From an uncultured Pelagibacteraceae bacterium (GTDB taxonomy: Bacteria > Pseudomonadota > Alphaproteobacteria > Pelagibacterales > Pelagibacteraceae), in NCBI GenBank assembly GCA_902619925.1, contig CACNFY010000006.1:1-64000 (forward strand): a stretch of DNA of 64,000 nt, read 5' to 3'. Made by a program: the position numbers and the translations under genes. Positions 59,561 to 64,000 of the stretch are shown in pieces (position 1 is the stretch's first letter; each line of letters begins with the position of its first letter). Below the pieces are notes generated by a model that did no database searches, was not told where the DNA came from, and worked only from the letters and a program-made list of their open reading frames with translations.

Positions 59561-61902
59561 TAATAAAAATTATATATATTATTTTGATTTAATTTATAAT
59601 TCAAAATTTCGTTTTCCTCAAAATTATTAACACTTTCATTATCTATTTTAAAAACCTCTATTAATGTATCAGTAGAACCATAATCAGCTTTTTTACCAGT
59701 ATTTACATCAACAACCATCATTTCAATGTTTTTAGCAACCTTGAATGGTCTTGCATCATTTTTTGTTATTGCGTTTTTTATAAATGATTTAAAAATAGGC
59801 ATTGCTGTTTTAGCACCGGTTTCATATTTTCCTAGGCTTTTTGGATCGTCATATCCAACATAAACTCCAACTACTAGATTAGAAGTGAAACCAATAAACC
59901 AAGTATCAGTATTTTTGTTAGTAGTACCAGTTTTACCAGCTAGATCGATTTTTAAATTTTTTAAACCTTTTCCTGTACCTCTTTGTATAACACCCTCTAA
60001 CATTGAGGTCATTTGATAAGCGGTCTGAGGTGAAAAAATTTCATCAAAATTATTTTCAATTCTTGGCAATTTTTTTGATAAATATGAAATGTTTTCACAT
60101 TCTTTACATGATCTTTTCTCAGAGTTAAAAATTGTATTCCCCTCACTATCTTGAATTCTATCAATCAAAATTGGATTGATTATCTTCCCTCCATTTACAA
60201 ATGAAGAATAAGCTGAAGTTAATTTTATTAATGTTGTCTCTGCAGATCCTAAAGATATAGACATTAATTCCTCGGGATTTTCGTAAATATTTAATTTTTT
60301 TGTCAATTCTGTGATTTTTTTTAATCCAAGTTGCTGAGAAATTCTAACTGTCATAAGATTTCTAGACCTTTCAATACCTGTTCTTAAAGTAGAAAGTCCA
60401 TAGAATTTTTTTCCATAATTCTCTGGTTTCCACATTTTTAAATCCTGACCTTGTTCAAGCACAATAGGTGCATCTAAAATTAAGGTATTTGGTTTAAAAT
60501 TATTTTCTAAAGCTAAAGCATAAATAAAAGGTTTGAATGCAGATCCTGGCTGCCTTAAAGCTTGAGTTGCTCTGTTAAATTCACTTTTTTTGAAACTAAA
60601 ACCTCCAGAAATTGCTTTGACTCTTCCGTTAAAAGGATCCATTACAACTATTCCTCCATTTGCATCAGGAATTTGTCTTAAACTGTAAAAGTTTTTTTCT
60701 AATTTCTCAACATAAATTAAATCACCCTCATTTAAAATTTCTATAAATTCTTTTCTTGTCCAATTAATTTCATTATACTTTATTTTTCCGTTAACATTAT
60801 TTTCAGTTTCAATTTCAACGAAATGTTTGTTAATTTTTTTAACTATAGCAATATTCCATCCAATAGATTTTTCTAATTTATATTTGCTAATATTTTTAAG
60901 CCAATCTTTTGAGTAATTAATATTTTTAATTGGGCCTCTCCACCCTTTTCGTTGATCAAATTTAATTAGACCTTCTCTTAACGAGTTTGTTGCAATTTTT
61001 TGTAATCGTAAATCTAATGGTGTTTTTATATTGAAACCTTGTTTATAGACTTTTTCAAATCCATATTTATCTACAATATTTTTTCTGACATCTTCAACAT
61101 AATACCTGGAATTCTCTAAAAATATTTTTTTTCTTTTACTCAAAATTATCTCTGAATTTTTAAAAATTTCTAATTCATTTTTTTTTATATACATATTTTC
61201 ATAAAGATTATTTAATACCAAATCTCTTCTATATTTTGATAATTCTAGATTTTTGTAAGGGTTATATCTACTTGGCGCTTTTGGGAGCGCTGCTAAAAGT
61301 GCAGCCTCAGAATAATTTAATTCATTTATAGGTTTATCAAAATATTTTAAACTTGCTGATGCAATGCCGTAACTTCCTTCACCTAGATAAATTTGATTTA
61401 AGTATAACTCTAAGATTCTTTCTTTAGACAATGCTCTTTCTATCCTAAAAGCTAAAATAGCCTCTTTTATTTTACGATCTAGACTAACTTCGTTACTTAA
61501 TAGAAAATTTTTAGCAACTTGTTGTGTTATTGTAGAAGCTCCCTCGAGTCTCTTAGATGAAATTAGATTAAATATATTATTATATACCGCTCTTAAAACA
61601 CCTTTTGCATCAACCCCTGGATGTTTAAAAAAATTTTTATCCTCAGCAGATAAAAAAGCATGTATAACTAATTTAGGTATTGCATTATAAGGAATAAATA
61701 TTCTTTTTTCTGAGGAGAAATCTATAACTAATTCCCCATTTCCAGAATACAATTTGCTGGATACAGACGGTTTATAGTTTTTAAGAAATTTATAATCAGG
61801 TAATTTATTAGAGTATATCCAAAGTATAGATATAAGACTTATAAAACAAATTAAAACAAGAAAACTTGAAGTTATTAATAATTTTTTTATAAAATTTTTC
61901 AT
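59560..61902 (-). CDS. mrcA: Penicillin-binding protein 1A
   Basis: SAEDKNFFKHPGVD, EGASTITQQVAKNFLLS, RQPGSAFKPFIYA, AGKTGTTNKNTDTWFIGF. Confidence 0.95.
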   Translation of the reverse strand: MKNFIKKLLITSSFLVLICFISLISILWIYSNKLPDYKFLKNYKPSVSSKLYSGNGELVIDFSSEKRIFIPYNAIPKLVIHAFLSAEDKNFFKHPGVDAKGVLRAVYNNIFNLISSKRLEGASTITQQVAKNFLLSNEVSLDRKIKEAILAFRIERALSKERILELYLNQIYLGEGSYGIASASLKYFDKPINELNYSEAALLAALPKAPSRYNPYKNLELSKYRRDLVLNNLYENMYIKKNELEIFKNSEIILSKRKKIFLENSRYYVEDVRKNIVDKYGFEKVYKQGFNIKTPLDLRLQKIATNSLREGLIKFDQRKGWRGPIKNINYSKDWLKNISKYKLEKSIGWNIAIVKKINKHFVEIETENNVNGKIKYNEINWTRKEFIEILNEGDLIYVEKLEKNFYSLRQIPDANGGIVVMDPFNGRVKAISGGFSFKKSEFNRATQALRQPGSAFKPFIYALALENNFKPNTLILDAPIVLEQGQDLKMWKPENYGKKFYGLSTLRTGIERSRNLMTVRISQQLGLKKITELTKKLNIYENPEELMSISLGSAETTLIKLTSAYSSFVNGGKIINPILIDRIQDSEGNTIFNSEKRSCKECENISYLSKKLPRIENNFDEIFSPQTAYQMTSMLEGVIQRGTGKGLKNLKIDLAGKTGTTNKNTDTWFIGFTSNLVVGVYVGYDDPKSLGKYETGAKTAMPIFKSFIKNAITKNDARPFKVAKNIEMMVVDVNTGKKADYGSTDTLIEVFKIDNESVNNFEENEILNYKLNQNNIYNFY

Positions 61903-61984
61903 AATAATAGTTTTAATTAATTCACGAATTTGTTAATGTTAAGGCACTGTATTTTATAAAAATGAGACAAATAAATCAAAAATT

Positions 61985-63514
61985 ATGGCAAAGAATTTAT
62001 ATATTGATGCATCGCATCCTAATGAAACGAGAGTTGTACTTAAATCCGAAAATAATATTGAAGATTATGAATACGAAAGTATTAATAATACATTAATAAA
62101 AAATAATATTTATTTAGGTAAAGTAAGCAGAATTGAACCATCTTTACAAGCTGCATTTATTGATTTTGGAAGAGAAAGGCATGGATTTTTATCTTTTAAT
62201 GATATTCAAAGTGACTACTATCAACTACCCAAAGATGACATAGAAAAAATTAAGAAAGAAGAACAAAAAGCCAGGGAGAATCTTCTTAAAGAAAGTGAAA
62301 TTAATGAAAGTAATGAGTTAGAAAAAAATCAAATAAATCAAAACATTAGTTCTGAGGATAAACTAAGTGATAATGGCAATTATGAAATTAAAAAAGAAAA
62401 AATATTTCCCTCTAAAAGATATAAAATTCAAGAGGTCATAAAACCTAACCAGGTTATATTAGTTCAAGTTTTAAAAGATGAGAGAGGTCTTAAAGGAGCT
62501 GCTTTAAGTACTTTTATTTCAATCGCAGGAAAATATATTGTTTTAATGCCAAATACACCAAAAGGTGGGGGAATATCTAGAAAAATTTTTAATCCAGGAG
62601 ACAGAAAAAAAATAAGATCTATTCTTAATGAAATAACAATACCCAAAGAAATGGGTATAATTGTAAGGACCGCAGGATCAAATAAAACCAAAAACGAAAT
62701 AAATAGTGATTTAAATAGTTTGATAGAGGTTTGGGAAAAAATCAAACAAAATGCCTTAAATTCTATCGCACCATCTTTAATACATCAAGAGAGTGATATT
62801 ATTAAAAGAAGTTTGAGAGACATGTTAGATGATGAAACACAAAGTATAATTGTTGAAGGAAATGATGGTTATCAAAAGACTAAATCATATGTGAAATCAA
62901 TGTTACCTAAACATGTTAAAAAAGTTAAAAAATATAGAGATAAAGTGCCTTTATTTTTTAAAGAAAATATTGAATCAAAACTTTATGACATTTTTAAAAC
63001 TGAGGTTAAATTATTATCTGGAGGATACCTAGTTATCAACCCTACGGAAGCTCTTGTATCTATAGACGTTAATTCAGGTAAATCGATTAAACAAAAAAAT
63101 GTTGAAAATACCGCTTTAGATACCAACTTAGAGGCTGCTGAAGAAATCTCAAGGCAAATAAAAATTAGAGATCTTTCTGGTCTAATTATTATTGATTTTA
63201 TAGATATGCTTAGTTTCAATAATAAAAAATTAGTCGAAAGAAAACTTAAAGAGAGATGTAGAAAAGATAGAGCTAGAATCCAGATTGGAAGAATTAGCAA
63301 TTTTGGTTTATTAGAAATGTCTAGACAAAGATTGAGAGAAAGTAGCGTAAGATGGCAAATTAAACTAACAAAAGAATCTTTTTCTTTAAAAACTTTAAAA
63401 TTATTAGAATTAAAAAAAGTAGATTTGTCCAAGGACGTTGAAACTGGAAAAATTATAAAATTTAAGAAGAAAAAATTTCATAAAAAAAGATTTTATAAAA
63501 AGAAAGCTAAATAA
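61985..63514 (+). CDS. Ribonuclease E/G
   Basis: [65 protein letters not shown]. Confidence 0.93.
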   Translation: MAKNLYIDASHPNETRVVLKSENNIEDYEYESINNTLIKNNIYLGKVSRIEPSLQAAFIDFGRERHGFLSFNDIQSDYYQLPKDDIEKIKKEEQKARENLLKESEINESNELEKNQINQNISSEDKLSDNGNYEIKKEKIFPSKRYKIQEVIKPNQVILVQVLKDERGLKGAALSTFISIAGKYIVLMPNTPKGGGISRKIFNPGDRKKIRSILNEITIPKEMGIIVRTAGSNKTKNEINSDLNSLIEVWEKIKQNALNSIAPSLIHQESDIIKRSLRDMLDDETQSIIVEGNDGYQKTKSYVKSMLPKHVKKVKKYRDKVPLFFKENIESKLYDIFKTEVKLLSGGYLVINPTEALVSIDVNSGKSIKQKNVENTALDTNLEAAEEISRQIKIRDLSGLIIIDFIDMLSFNNKKLVERKLKERCRKDRARIQIGRISNFGLLEMSRQRLRESSVRWQIKLTKESFSLKTLKLLELKKVDLSKDVETGKIIKFKKKKFHKKRFYKKKAK

Positions 63515-64000
63515 TTCCTTTTTTTGGTGAGGAGGCACTTCCAGTATAATTGTATTTAATTCTTCCTGAGAGATAGGATTTTCTTCCTGAAATTACAGCA
63601 TATTTCATGGCTTCTGCCATTAAAAGTGGTTTTTTTGCTTTTGCGATAGCTGTATTTATTAACACCCCATCACAACCTAATTGCATAGCCTCAGCTGCAT
63701 CTGAAGCATCGCCTATTCCTGCGTCCACAATGACAGGAAGTTTCGTTTGTTTTCGTATAATTTTTAAATTTTCAATATTTATGATTCCTAAACCTGAACC
63801 AATAGGTGAAGCTAGTGGCATTATTGCTGAAGCTCCTACATCCTCAAGTTTTTTTGCCATTAATGGATCATCGCTACAATATACCATTACTTTAAAACCT
63901 TCTTTTACAAGTATCTCTGTTGATTTTAATGTCTCAATCATATCTGGAAACAAATTTTTTTTATCTCCTAAAACCTCTAGTTTTACAAGCTTCCATCCTC
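63507..64000 (-). CDS. thiG: Thiazole synthase, 5'-truncated by window end
   Basis: [53 protein letters not shown]; frame open upstream ([20 protein letters not shown]). Confidence 0.95.
   Translation of the reverse strand, partial: GWKLVKLEVLGDKKNLFPDMIETLKSTEILVKEGFKVMVYCSDDPLMAKKLEDVGASAIMPLASPIGSGLGIINIENLKIIRKQTKLPVIVDAGIGDASDAAEAMQLGCDGVLINTAIAKAKKPLLMAEAMKYAVISGRKSYLSGRIKYNYTGSASSPKKGII

Noticed and set aside
62983-63432. 149-aa minus-strand ORF opposite RNase E/G
   Set aside because: Antisense shadow ORF with no recognisable motif
1-64000. tRNA, rRNA, CRISPR, transposons, prophage
   Set aside because: Looked for T-loop motifs, repeat arrays, integrases/transposases and found none; a tRNAscan/Infernal run would be needed to exclude small RNAs

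Overview
The window is AT-rich and gene-dense, with short intergenic gaps and many overlapping start/stop codons. Gene content and protein style look like a streamlined marine alphaproteobacterium of the SAR11/Pelagibacterales type; this placement is inferred from the sequence and was not tested by any search. Core blocks: cysE-cysK; ccdA-ppc; glnA; a full suf operon (iscR/rrf2-sufB-sufC-sufD-sufS-sufU-sufT-sufA); anmK/tyrS; PBP1A-prfB-AsmA-like; RNase E/G; and a partial thiG. Accessory blocks: a run of small proteins (15.1-19.2 kb), and a myo-inositol/sugar-acid catabolism island with an ABC transporter (26.1-39.6 kb) that lacks recognisable iolB, iolC and iolJ. I found no tRNA, rRNA, CRISPR array, transposase or prophage genes. 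Best second-look items: an un-tracked 39-aa peptide with 12 cysteines (metallothionein-like); a tandem-HTH regulator preceded by a 16-bp direct repeat; a Fur-type box in front of a small Cys-rich protein; a near-consensus IscR type-1 site before the suf operon; a programmed +1 frameshift in prfB that the ORF track misses; a lysine-rich extension on an aldehyde dehydrogenase followed by a perfect 11-bp hairpin; an RNase E without the Zn-link; and the inositol island as a candidate alternative pathway.
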